Positions 10,209-20,649 of a stretch of DNA of 64,000 nucleotides are shown in pieces. The notes under the pieces were generated by a model, which worked only from the letters and a program-made list of their open reading frames with translations, made no database searches and was not told the DNA's origin. Made by a program: the position numbers and the translations under genes. This DNA comes from Limnanthes douglasii subsp. nivea (taxonomy: Eukaryota > Streptophyta > Magnoliopsida > Brassicales > Limnanthaceae): positions 56,006,742 through 56,070,741 of the forward strand of contig JAUPFV010000005.1 in assembly GCA_036936605.1 (NCBI GenBank), in the 5' to 3' direction. How positions within the stretch are numbered: the stretch's first letter is position 1; the number at the start of each line of letters is the position of its first letter.

Positions 10209-11462
10209 GATAATACAAGATGAAAGTTCTCTCAAAGCAACATGAATTTTTTTCAGATATCATTGAGTGAGGCTTATTTGGGTTATGTTATAAATGCCCT
10301 AGTTAAACCTATTGATGATCGAGGTGAAATTACAGCTTCTGATTCTCGGTGAGTTGAATCTTCCGCTATTGGTATTATTTCGAGACTTTCTATATATGAG
10401 CCTCTTCAAACATGGCGTATTGATATTGATATGATGATTTCTATAGGACGTGGGCAACGAGAATTAATTATTGAGGATAGATAGACCGGTAAAATAACAA
10501 TACCTAGAAATATCATTCTGAATCAACAAGGGAAAAATGTAATATGTGTTTATATAGCTATTGGTCAAAAAGAATTTTATATGGCTTATGTAGTGACTAC
10601 TTTACAAGAAAGAGGAGGTGATGGAATACACTATCGTGGTAGCCGAAATGGATGATTCCTTAGCTACATTATAATAGCTCGTGCCATATACAAGAGAGAC
10701 TTGAGGTGAATATTTTATGTATCGTGAACAATACACTTTAATCATTTATGATAATTCTTCCAAACAAGCACATGCTAATCGTCAAATGTCTCTTCTCTTA
10801 CGAAGACCACCAGGTCGTGAAGCTTATTCATGAGATTTTTTTATCCGAATTCACGTATTTTAGAAAGAGCCGCCTAAATCCAGTTCTCAATTAGGTGAAG
10901 GACGTATGACCGCAATTCTAATAGTTGAGACTCATTTGGGAGACGTTTCAGCTTATATTTCAACTAGTGTACATTACAGATGGATAAATATTCTTATCCA
11001 CCACTTTATTGAATATTGGAATCAAGCCTGCTTTTAATGGAGGTATTTATGCATCCAGAATAGGATCCATGACACAAATTAAAGGTGTGAAACAAGTAGC
11101 TGGAAAATTAAAGTCAGAATTGGCTCAATTCGTTGAACTAGAAGACTCTGCATAAATTTCTTATGATCTGGATAAAGCTACTTCAAATCAATTGGAAAGA
11201 GGTCAGCGATCAAGTGAGTTACTCAAACTATCCCAATCATCCCTTCTTATGGTCGATAGACAAATAATGACCATTTATATCGGAACGAATGATTATCTTG
11301 ATTAATTAGAAATTGGTGTAAATAATTATTGAGTTATGTACTTATTTAAAAAAATAAACATCAGTTCCAAAAAATAATATCCTTTACCAAAATATTCACC
11401 CCAAAAGCCCAAACCATTTTGAAAGAAGCTATTCATGAACAAATGAAATAATTTTTACTTGA
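10209..11462 (+). pseudogene. Plastid atpA (ATP synthase alpha) 3' part, copy 1
   Basis: Reading in several frames recovers most of the CF1 alpha subunit after its first ~90 residues: [73 protein letters not shown], and [18 protein letters not shown]. It is broken by stops and indels. It starts exactly at the LTR edge, and the missing N-terminal part lies left of E3 at 51846-52092. It is nuclear plastid DNA, not expressed as ATP synthase. Confidence 0.85.
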
Positions 11463-11548
11463 CAACGATAACAATTTGAAATAAATATTAATATAAAAAA
11501 TAGATTATAAAATAGATTTTAACATGTAAATACAACATCTAAGATTAG

Positions 11549-12293
11549 GGGGAGATCCTTCCACTCTTCCAAAGACTAATACATGTACTGAATGCTCATA
11601 CGGGAAAGTTGACTTATGGGTCTACGGATTTACCGGACCCCAAATAAGAGAGCTCAGACCGACATCTATTTTTTAAAAGAAGAACTGGATTGACCAGACA
11701 GCTCAACCGTTGACCAGCCAATCGGTTGAAAGAATATCCTAAAAAGTCCTTCCTTGCGTTGTCACTTTAGTAACCCGCCCTGCTCTTCGACTTTACGTAT
11801 CACCCAGCGGTACCATCTAGCTCGACATCATATAATGCAGATGGCTAGCATCGAAGAGAACCGTCATTGACGATAAAGTGAGAGTTCGGACTTGGCGAAC
11901 GAACTCTTCCCGCCCGCGGGAGAGGAATAAAAGCGAGGACAGGAAAAATACGGAAGCCCTAACAGCAGCGATAACCACCATCAGCGCGAAAGAAAAGCAG
12001 CCAAGAGAAAGAGGGCGTGGAAGGAATAGGTTCAATTCCTTGTCTATGTTACTGGGATTTATCATAGCGGTGTTGTAGGCCCCGCTATGGGGGTTCATAG
12101 ATATGGGTCCCAAAAAAGAAAGCTACTGGGACTCGTCAAGGTGAAGCTAGCGGGCGGATGGAGAACGTTCTACTTCGATCCAGCAACTTGTTAGGAGTAG
12201 GTTTTGGCTTGCCCCTTTCTATGTTATTAGTAAAGCGCTAACGAACGCTCTTAGTAGAGTAAAGGCGAGGCGCTCATTCCAACATAAGAAAGC
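11549..12293. other. GC-richer, mitochondrion-like block, copy 1
   Basis: A block of about 745 bp with clearly higher GC sits between atpA and trnR-UCU, which are close neighbours in plastid DNA. Its texture (for example AGTAAAGCGCTAACGAACGC, CTTCCCGCCCGCGGGAG) resembles plant mitochondrial intergenic DNA. A 98-codon minus-strand open frame (11817-12113) is kept in all three copies but I do not recognise it. Mitochondrial origin is inference. Confidence 0.45.
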
Positions 12294-12375
12294 ATTTTAT
12301 TTGTTTTATTTTGATTTATATTACATGTAATATAAAAATAAAAATATAATATGTAATATGGAATTAGAAAAAAAT

Positions 12376-12445
12376 TGCATCCAATAGGATTTGAACCTAT
12401 ACCATATGTTTAAAAGACCCTGTCCTATCCATTAGATAATGAGCG
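12376..12445 (-). pseudogene. Plastid trnR-UCU pseudogene, copy 1
   Basis: On the minus strand the sequence matches plastid tRNA-Arg(UCU), including the D-arm TAATGGATAGGACAG and the T-arm GGTTCAAATCCTATTGG. The anticodon loop reads CTTTTAA instead of CTTCTAA, so the anticodon is changed, and the acceptor stem has mismatches. It is a dead tRNA copy. Confidence 0.8.
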
Positions 12446-12766
12446 TGTCTTATCGTTTCGTTTGTATTTTTGCATATTGTTATTTTCATTAAAAAATATT
12501 TGAGATAATTTTAGGAATTGTCTAGTAATTTACTTCAATAATACATTACATATTTGTATAATTAAAGTAAATTAAGAAAATTCAAATAGACATATTAACT
12601 AAGATAAATAAAAATTGAATATGTTTCATTTATTCTAGTAACTTTATGATCGATGTTTTAAAAATTGAAAGGACCCTATTGCATATCCGTATAAATAGAA
12701 TACCATATATATATAAAAGGTCTCTTTATGATCGATGATCATAGAAAAAATGATTTTTTTTAATTC
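12446..12766. other. AT-rich plastid-like spacer
   Basis: Very AT-rich DNA with a short TA run near 12705-12715, longer in copy 2 (27427-27446). No gene was seen. Confidence 0.4.
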
Positions 12767-12968
12767 TTACCAACTTGATCTTGTTGCCCCTAGCAACAAA
12801 CATGCATGAACAACTTCATGAAATATATATCCGGATAATTGAAAGTCTCGATAATTAGCACTTGGTCTTCCTGTAAAAAAGTAACGCTGATGGAGACGTG
12901 TGAATGCACTATTACGCGTTGAAGCTTGTGATTTTCCATGAATTTTTTGTTTTTCACTCAATGACGGA
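12767..12968 (-). pseudogene. Plastid rps14 fragment, copy 1
   Basis: The minus strand reads [20 protein letters not shown], then [20 protein letters not shown] and [14 protein letters not shown], the C-terminal two thirds of ribosomal protein S14, ending in TAA at 12767-12769. The first ~35 residues are missing because the frame is fused directly to psaB sequence. Confidence 0.8.
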
Positions 12969-13900
12969 ATATGACAAGTAACACCTCCTCATGGACCGTC
13001 GTAAGGAAAATTATAACCAAACTATATTGTATCTGGCATTAAGTTGGAATCAAGTGTATCTAAAGCATATTTTAATAAGATTAAAGTAGTTGTATGTAAA
13101 CCTAAAGCAATAGAATGATGAACCAAGAAGTCTCAAGGGCCTATTGTTGAAAACAATAAATTACTATTTCTATTAATAGCATTTAACCAGCAAGGCAACC
13201 ATATTCTTCAAAAGCCGGGCCATTCGTTCAAGATAAAAGTAGATCAAAACCATATGAAGTTTTACCATGCACAGATTGTATCCATTGGAAAATATAGGTT
13301 CGATCAATATTTGTTTCTCCGGAGTATCAAAAGCAAGCATAACATCATTATGGACATAAAGTCCCAAAATATGGAAACCCAAAAAGAGGCCAGCGCAACT
13401 TAAATGGGATATGGTAGCTTTCTTATGGTCTAACATTTTAGGACAATACATTATCTTGATTCTTCTCTGGATTTTAATTTTTAATAAAAAAGATAGCTCA
13501 ATGAGTAAAAGCTTTTGTCATGATGAACTTTACGATGTATTGGTGATGGGTATATAATGTCTCTTGGGTAGTAAAGTCTTGTGCTATGAAGGCATAAGCA
13601 GGTAAATAATACATGTGTTGAGCTACCAATGAAGTAATAACCCCTAATAATGCTAGAGCAAGACTTAATTAAAAATGAATCAAATTGTTTATTCTGTCAT
13701 AAAACCCGTATGCCCACACCCCAATCATCCTCTCAGAGGAATATGTTCTTCTAAAACATAGAACAAGGGAATCCCATTTTTATTTTAATTGTCTTAATAA
13801 ATCTTCTCAACAATACAATCAGAATGAAAGAGATTCTAAATGAAACAAACAAAAACAGAGTTTGAGACTACTTAAGAAAAGAAAAAATACTTATTCGACT
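12969..13900 (-). pseudogene. Plastid psaB internal fragment, copy 1
   Basis: The minus strand contains PsaB peptides [54 protein letters not shown] and a final FPYDGP.GG.TCHI equivalent to the FPCDGPGRGGTCDI region. The N-terminal part fades out near 13900 and the C-terminal ~200 residues are deleted, joining directly to rps14, its natural downstream neighbour. Many stops are present. Confidence 0.8.
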
Positions 13901-14039
13901 TGAGTTATGAGATTAAAAATATTTTTTGTTTCTTTTTTCAAAAAGAAAAAAGTTATACTTAAATGTCTAATTTACTAATTTATTGGATAGTTCTTTTTTG
14001 GTTTTGAAAAACATTAAAAATATAACAAAGTGTTATAGT
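13901..14039. other. Plastid-like AT-rich DNA plus tail of the LINE-like retroposon, interrupted by E1
   Basis: It matches 28631-28769. It ends in the poly(T)/AACATTAAAAATAT tail of the retroposon that is complete in copy 2. E1 begins at 14040 directly after ATAGT. Confidence 0.7.
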
Positions 14040-14534
14040 TGATGAGTCCGAATTCGAAGAGCTCCCCGGAAGGGTAGTCCAAAGTAAATCACCCCGTAAA
14101 TTCGGACAGACTCCATGACTTCAATTCGAACAGCACTGATTGAATCGGACAGATGATCTTGAACACTGCAAACATAAGGCAGTTCGAACTATGACTAAAG
14201 TACTAAAAAACCTAATCACTGTCTGACTAAGCTACCTGCACATCTGCTTAAAACTCTTGGGTCTTTAAACATGACCCGGGTCCATTAAACTTGACCCGAA
14301 AGCCCATAAGGGCCCAAATATCATACTATAAATACCCAACCACCAGCATTAACTATGGGTAAGAAAAATTAACTGCTGCCAGGCTGCTTAATTCTCTCTC
14401 CACCTTTGAAATACCCTTAAACACTTTGAAACACTGTTAAACACCACCACACCACCGTGAAACACCCTTACACCGCCCTAAAACTCCACTTGAAATTACC
14501 AGCCTACCCTCAGGCTACTTTTATCCACACCAAA
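14040..14534 (+). repeat. E1 5' LTR
   Basis: It starts TGATGAGTCCGAATTCG and ends near TATCCACACCA before the primer site. A TATA box (CTATAAATACC) lies near 14328. It shares blocks with the 405-bp LTR of the other subfamily, such as GACCCGGGTCCATT and AAAGCCCATAAGGGCCCAAA, but is about 90 bp longer. The inner edge is uncertain by 3 bp. Confidence 0.85.
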
Positions 14535-14537
14535 TTG

Positions 14538-14556
14538 GCGACCACAGTGGGAGGCG
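14538..14556 (+). other. E1 primer binding site candidate
   Basis: TGGCGACCACAGTGGGAGG follows the LTR after a few bases and begins TGG as expected for pairing with a tRNA 3' CCA end. The priming tRNA was not identified. Confidence 0.5.
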
Positions 14557-14605
14557 ACGGTGCCTGAATCAAACATTCAAAACCAAGTAAAGGAATTCTG
14601 TCCGA

Positions 14606-16895
14606 ATGAATCCGGATAATCCAGAGCTTCCACCAGCTTTGCTCGAAGTGGTGGAAGAGAACGATGAATATACTGTCCAGGAGCGTGACAGGTTGAGGGT
14701 TGAAATAGAAGCTCTGAGGGCTGAGAAGTCCAAGATGGGCATGAAGGAAAAGTCCAAAGCATCAGTTGCTCATCGCTCTGATAACCCTCGAGAGCATGAG
14801 GCTTCAAAAACTCATGTGAGCACTAAAAAGACACATGCCAGTTCTAAAAAGTCTCACCGGTCCAAGCCTGTGGAGAGTTCTGACTCAAGCTCAGAATCTT
14901 CGGACAGCTCTTCGGACAGTGAGGGAAATGAAAAATCCTTGTCCTCCAGCAGTGATGAGGGGCGAACCAGGAAAAAACAAAAGCAAGTTAAAAAGTATTC
15001 CAGAAAAAGGGGGCTGTGAGATGATCCTTTCCCCATGTGCCTTTTCATTCTTCCATGATGAGCCAGGTATCTTTGCAACACCTAATGAGGATACTGCGTT
15101 CAGTCGTGGGAGGAACTGGAGGCAATCGCCATTGTCTTCCAAAATACTGTCCGGAAACCTCCCCAAGAGGTTTGATAGCACCAAGATGGAGAAGTACGAT
15201 GGCAGTACTGATCCAGACAATCATCTGGAGCAATTCAAGAACTTCATGATGAACTTTGATGATGATGATAAACTACTCTGCAGGGCATTCTCCCAGTCCT
15301 TCACGGGGAGTGCTCTGAAGTGGTACAACAGCCTTCCTCAGGGTTGTATCAGAGACTTTGATACTTTTTGGGTAGCCTTTCGAAGGCAATTTGTGGGGAG
15401 TAAGGAGTTAAAGGGTAATGGAGATATCATAATCCATTGTGCCCAAGAGCCAAATGAATCGTTGAAAGAATACATAAGTTGTTTTGTGAACACAAAGAAC
15501 GGGCTGGCTGATTGCTTTGAACAAGTGGCAATAGCATCCCTGAGACAAGGTTTGAACCCGGGCAACCTGGCCGATTCAGTAACAAGGAAGAAAGCCATGA
15601 CCTGGGGTGGATTGCTAAATCAAGTTGGCAAGCAAATAAATGTTGATGAAACAAAAAAGACCAGGGTGCACAGGCAGGTGAGATCCACCCCGGTGACACC
15701 AACTCCCAATCAAAACCAGTCCGGAAACAAAGCTAGAGAAACCGGACAGGGGCATGGAAGAGGAAAAGCTCAGTCTCAACCAGCTACCCCTGCACAAAGC
15801 CAACAGTCTAGAAACAAAAGAGGGCCATGGGTCCAACCGGAGTGGTTTGCAGAACTCAAAGAAAGTGTGGCAACCATTTTTGATAAAACTAAAGATGAAG
15901 TACACTACCGGAGACCAGCAACCTTGCAGTCTCCCAGAGAACATCGAAACAGTTCTTTCTGTCAATATCACAATGATATTGGCCATACTACTGATGATTG
16001 CATAGCCTTGAAACAAGAGGTTCAGAACCTGATTGAAAGAGGGAAATTGGGTGCATACGTTAAAAAAAGAGGAGGCAACAGGCCTGACAACACTCACCGG
16101 GTTGCTCCGGTTAATGCTGCCCCAGAAGGGGCTATGGTGATCATTGAAAGGTTTGATGTGGAATCTGAATATTTGGATCCTGATCCAACAAGGAACAGAG
16201 TGGGTGCAATAGAGGAGCGTTCCAGGACGGTCTCCGGGCTCATTAAATTCTTTGAGTCCTTGACAATTTTCGGAGGGGACACTATAACGGCTCCTACCAC
16301 TTCATCAAGAAAAAGGCATGTTCATAATTTGGCTACCCAACTAGAAGGGGGCATGACCTCTTATCAATCGTCAAGTTTATTCCCATTCATTGTCTTTGAT
16401 GGGGATGATTTGAGAGACATTGCTGGCCCTCATGAAGATGCTGTTGTCATAGGAGCATCGATAGGGGGCAATGAGATAAGGCGAATCCTGGTAGATACTG
16501 GGAGCTCTGCCAATATCCTTTTCCTAGATACTTACAAGAAAATGAAAAATCCAGCTGTGATTCAAAAGTCAGACAGATCGATCGTAGGCTTCACGGGCAG
16601 CTCAGCTGATGTAATCGGTGAGTTCGAAGAAGAAGTATTGTTGGGCAGAGGCCCTTTCAAGAAAACGGTCAGAATACTTTTCATTGTGGTGGACTGTCCC
16701 ACTTGTTACAATGCTATTCTAGGGAGATCTTGGCTCTCTAGGATGCATGCAGTGGCCTCAACAGTCCATCAGTGTCTAAAATACGCTGTTTAGGGGCAGG
16801 TTGGGGTTGTCCGGAGCAGTCAAAAAGTTGCAAGAGAATGCTATGCCACTGCCTTGGCTCCACGAACACTGGGGGCAGTCCGTATAAATGACCAA
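14606..16895 (+). pseudogene. E1 gag and aspartic protease
   Basis: The ATG at 14606 begins MNPDNPELPPALLEVVEEND, as in the other Tat copies. The first frame stops at 15017-15019. From there a second frame carries the gag core (ALKWYNSLPQGCIRDFDTFW), the zinc motif CQYHNDIGHTTDDC and protease VDTGSSANILF (Asp codon 16494-16496) with AILGRSWLSRM. The frame change is caused by a 43-bp inversion with flanking losses at about 15010-15052 that removes the RRHVDRMLMDPFAF segment. A TAG at 16791-16793 replaces a Gln codon kept in the minus-strand copies. A second stop, TAG 16896-16898, is shared in position with E3 and may separate Gag-Pro from Pol. Confidence 0.9.
15010..15052 (-). other. 43-bp inversion inside E1 gag
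   Basis: Read on the minus strand this segment encodes MKRHMGKGSSH, which in the three other copies is in the sense direction (MKRHIGKGSSH). About 9 bp before and 42 bp after it are lost relative to those copies. Confidence 0.8.
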
Positions 16896-16898
16896 TAG

Positions 16899-19800
16899 CA
16901 GTTTGAGGGCCTTTCTGGGGGTGAGGGTGAAATTGATGACCCCAGAGAGGCCCCCGGAGTGTTTATCCCAGTTGAGGAGGTTGAGACACACTGCTTGGAA
17001 GAAGGGAAATTTGTCAAGATAGGGTCCAAAATGCCACAAGTGTTGAAAGAAGAGATGTTAAAATTCTTAAAAGACCATCAGCATGTCTTTGCTTGGTGCA
17101 ATGCTGATGTTACTGGAGTTCCATCAGAAGTGATTTCCCATCACTTATCTGTCCGGAGAGACGTAGCACCAGTGGTGCAAAAGAGGAGAGCTTTCTCAAA
17201 AGAAAAGGCCGATGTCATTGTACAAGAGGTTGACAGACTCACAAAGATGGGGCACATTAAAGAATCTCAGTACCCTTTGTGGACTGCCAATCCAGTCTTG
17301 GTAAAAAAGAAAAACGGTAAATGGCGAATGTGCATTGACTTCACAGATCTCAACCGAGCTTGCCCAAAAGACCTGTATCCGGTTCCCCGGATAGACCAGT
17401 TAGTAGATTCTACTTCTGGAAACAAATTACTCTCCTTCATGGATGCCTTCTCCGGGTACAATCAAATCCAGGTGGATCCAAAAGACCAAGAGCATACCAC
17501 TTTTGTTACTGATAGAGGTCTACACTGCTATAAGGTGATGCCCTTTGGCTTGAAAAATGCTGGGGCTACTTATCAAAGGTTAGTCAATAAAGCGTTTGCA
17601 GATCATATTGGAAGAAATATGGAGGTCTACATTGATGATATGATGGTGAAAAGTATGGATGAGCAGCTGCACTTGTCCGACCTCCAGGAGACTTTTGCCA
17701 ACCTGGCTAAGGTGAATTTAAAGTTAAATCCTGAAAAATGTGTGTTCGGAGTACAGTCCGGGAAGTTCTTGGGGTATATTATAAGTGAGCATGGAATACA
17801 GCCCGACCCGGACCAACTCAATGCTTTATTTCAAATGGAGCCTCCTCGAAACATTAAAGAAGTACAGCGGTTAACGGGGAGGTTAGCAGCCTTGAACAGA
17901 TTCATCTCAAGGTCTTCGGACAGGTGTGCTCCTTTCTTTCAAACTTTGAAGGGTGCAAAGGGGTTTGAGTGGACGCCACAGTGTGATGAGGCATTCAATG
18001 AGATTAAGAAGCATCTGTCCTCTCCCAAGACTTTGTTTAAACCAATCGAGGGGGAGACTCTCTTTGTGTATTTGGCTGTTTCAAGCTGTGCCATCAGTGC
18101 TGTGCTAGTAAGGGAGGTTGATGGGTATCCTCACCCAGTATACTACATCAGCAAAAGCCTGATTGATGCTGAACGCCGTTACTTGAAACTTGAAAAACTA
18201 GCATTGGCCTTGGTGATAGCTGCAAGAAAGATGAGGCCTTATTTTCAGGCTCATCCTATCGTTGTCCGGACATCTTTCCTTTTAAAGAATGTCCTTCAAA
18301 AAGCAGACATTTCAAGCAGAATGACAAAGTGGTCAGTAGAGTTGGGGGACTTCGACATAGACTTTGCTCCTCGAACAGCAGTAGAAGCTCAAGCTGTGGC
18401 TGATTTTATGGTCGAATTCCATTCTGATAGGGACTCAGAACGACTTGCTGATTCAAAAGACAAAAAAGTGTGGATTGTCCGAACAGACGGAAGATCCAGT
18501 GCCATAGGATCTGGGGCAGGGATATGTCTCACTTCCCCTTATGGGGATAACATATTCCAAGCCATTTGTTTTGCTTTCAGGGCATCCAATAACGAGTCCG
18601 AATACGAGGCAACTATAGCTGGGTTGAAGTTGGCTTACATCTGTGGAGCGAAAAGGGTCAAGCTGCTAAGTGACTCCCAATTGCTTGTCCACCATGCCTT
18701 GGGCCTATCAGAAGCTAGAAAGGAATAATTGATCAAATATTTACTTCTCTTGAAAAATGAGGCAATGAAGTTTAAAGCTGTTGTCTATGAGCATATCCCC
18801 CGGGCAGAGAATGAGCTAGCAGACTCGTTGGCAACAATAGCATACACGGAGTCCTATCCATGGATCCATGTGCTTGAAAGTCCTTCTATTCAACTTAATG
18901 AAGGAGAGAAAGAGGAAGTCTTTGAAATACAAGTAAATCAGCCTCAGGATTGGAGGTCTCCTCTTATGCAGTATCTGTCCGATGGCATCGTACCTTTGGA
19001 TAAATCACAAGCCAGAACGTTAAAACACAAGGCTCGTGGTTTCATCATGATTAGAGAGGTCTTGTACAAGAAATCCTACAGCAAACCTCTCCTACGCTGT
19101 TTGGGAGATCATGAGTCACAAATGGTTCTCTCCGAATTGCATGATGGTGAGGGATCAGCCCATTGTGGATTTAGAGCATTGACAAGAAGAGTGCTTCTCT
19201 CCGGATATTATTGGCCATCAATAATGAAAGATGCCAAGGAGCTGGTAAGAAGGTGTGACCCATGCCAGAGGTACAGCAATGAAATTCATATACCAGCCAT
19301 TCCTTTGGAATCAATTTCTGAGCCTATCCCTTTTTCTCGATGGGGATTGGACTTAGTTGGGCCTCTCCCTATGGCGTCCGGAGGGCGTAAAACCATAATC
19401 GTAGCCATTGACTACTTTTCGAAGTGGATAGAAGCAGCCCCCTTGGCAGGGACAACATCAAAGGCTGTTATAAAATTCATTCTATCCAACATATGTTGCA
19501 GATTTGGTGTCCCCCAGAGAATAACAACAGACAATGGGCCACAGTTTGACAACAGAGAAATGGAGAGCTTCTGTGCCTCAAGGGGTATTCAGCACTGCTT
19601 TTCTTCACCATTCCACCCACAAGCCAATGGGCAAGTTGAAGTGGCTAACAGAACAATACTGTCCGGTTTAAAGAAAAATTTGGAAGGGGCTGCTGGGAAG
19701 TGGCCTAGTTATTTACAAGAAGTCTTGTGGGCCTACCGGACAACACCTGGGGCTGCAACACAAGAGTCACCTTTTGCCTTGGTCTATGGGATGGATGCAG

Positions 19801-20213
19801 TAGCCCCCATAGAAAAGACACTTCCCTCCTTTCGAGTGCACAACTTCTGCGGACAGGCTAATGAAATTGCAGTTAGAAATCAACTTGATTTAATTGAAGA
19901 AAGGCGAGTAAAAGCTCATCTTAGAATGGTACACTATCAGGGCTTGATGAGAAGCAGGTTTGCTTCTAAGGTTAAAAGAAGGGACTTTCAACCAGGAGAT
20001 AAAGTGTTGAGGAAAGTTTTCTTGCATACCAAGGAAAAGCTCTTCGGAAAGCTGGCCCCAACTTGGGAGGGTCCGTATACGGTGGTTGAAAGAATCAAGC
20101 CTGGCACATACTGGCTGGAAGACAAAAATGGCAGGGTTTTAACTCACCCTTGGAATATTGAACACCTTCGAATGTACTTAGAATACAGTTTATGTAAATA
20201 TTTACTTGTTTGA
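16899..20213 (+). pseudogene. E1 pol: RT, RNase H, archaeal-type RNase H, integrase
   Basis: The frame continues from the stop at 16896 as QFEGLSGGEGEIDD. RT includes KKKNGKWRMCIDFTDLNRAC, FSGYNQIQVDP and YIDD at 17628-17639. RNase H follows (VYYISKSLIDAERRYLKLEK). A second RNase H begins VWIVRTDG and includes NNESEYEATIAGL; its first conserved acidic residue is present. Integrase has the HHCC zinc region (LHDGEGSAHCGF ... CDPCQRYS, 19138-19272) and a D-D-E triad at Asp 19350-19352, Asp 19530-19532 and Glu 19638-19640. A single TAA (18726-18728) replaces a Gln codon inside the second RNase H. The usual stop at the integrase end is lost, adding about nine residues to 20213. It is otherwise near-intact, so a fairly young element. 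Confidence 0.92.
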
Positions 20214-20649
20214 ACATCCATGTAAATATTTGGGGGCATACCACTTCCTCTCTTCGGCGCCACGGAGAGCTTTCAATAAAACTTGGAGCCTTTTTAAACA
20301 ATTTTCTAAGTTTTTACAAAATTCTGTTGATTGCCATACTACCCGGACTGAAAGATCTAAGGGCTACTTAAATTCTAGCCAGAGAAACTAAACACTCTCA
20401 CAACACGATAACTCGAAATTACTTAAACTCCAAGATATTTAAACAGACTATGGAATAAGAGAAAGGTTGTGCAAGATAAAACGTTCATTCAATAAACTTA
20501 AAGTTGCCTTGGCCTTCCAAGGACTTTTTAAACAAGTTTGAGCACAATACAAAAATCTGTCCGGTTAAAACGGACAGCATCACAAAAGAGGTGCCTTGGC
20601 CTTCCAAGGACTTTGGTTCGAACAAAAAGTAAACAAAACAAATTACCAA
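20214..20649. other. E1 convergent spacer between integrase and antisense ORF, with two hairpins
   Basis: The spacer is about 430 bp. It contains two copies of the palindromic block CCTTGGCCTTCCAAGG (20507-20522 and 20594-20609). The same arrangement, in opposite orientation, exists in E3 (55596-55611, 55686-55701). It also holds a GGGGGCATACCACTTCCTC segment near the 3' end of pol. Both ORFs point into it, so poly(A) signals are expected here; none was proven. Confidence 0.6.

Noticed and set aside
11817..12113. 98-codon ORF in the GC-rich block as a gene
   Set aside because: It is kept in three copies, but these are recent duplicates, so conservation carries no weight; no domain was recognised.
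12376..12445. Functional tRNA-Arg gene
   Set aside because: The anticodon is altered and stems are mismatched; it lies in decayed plastid DNA.
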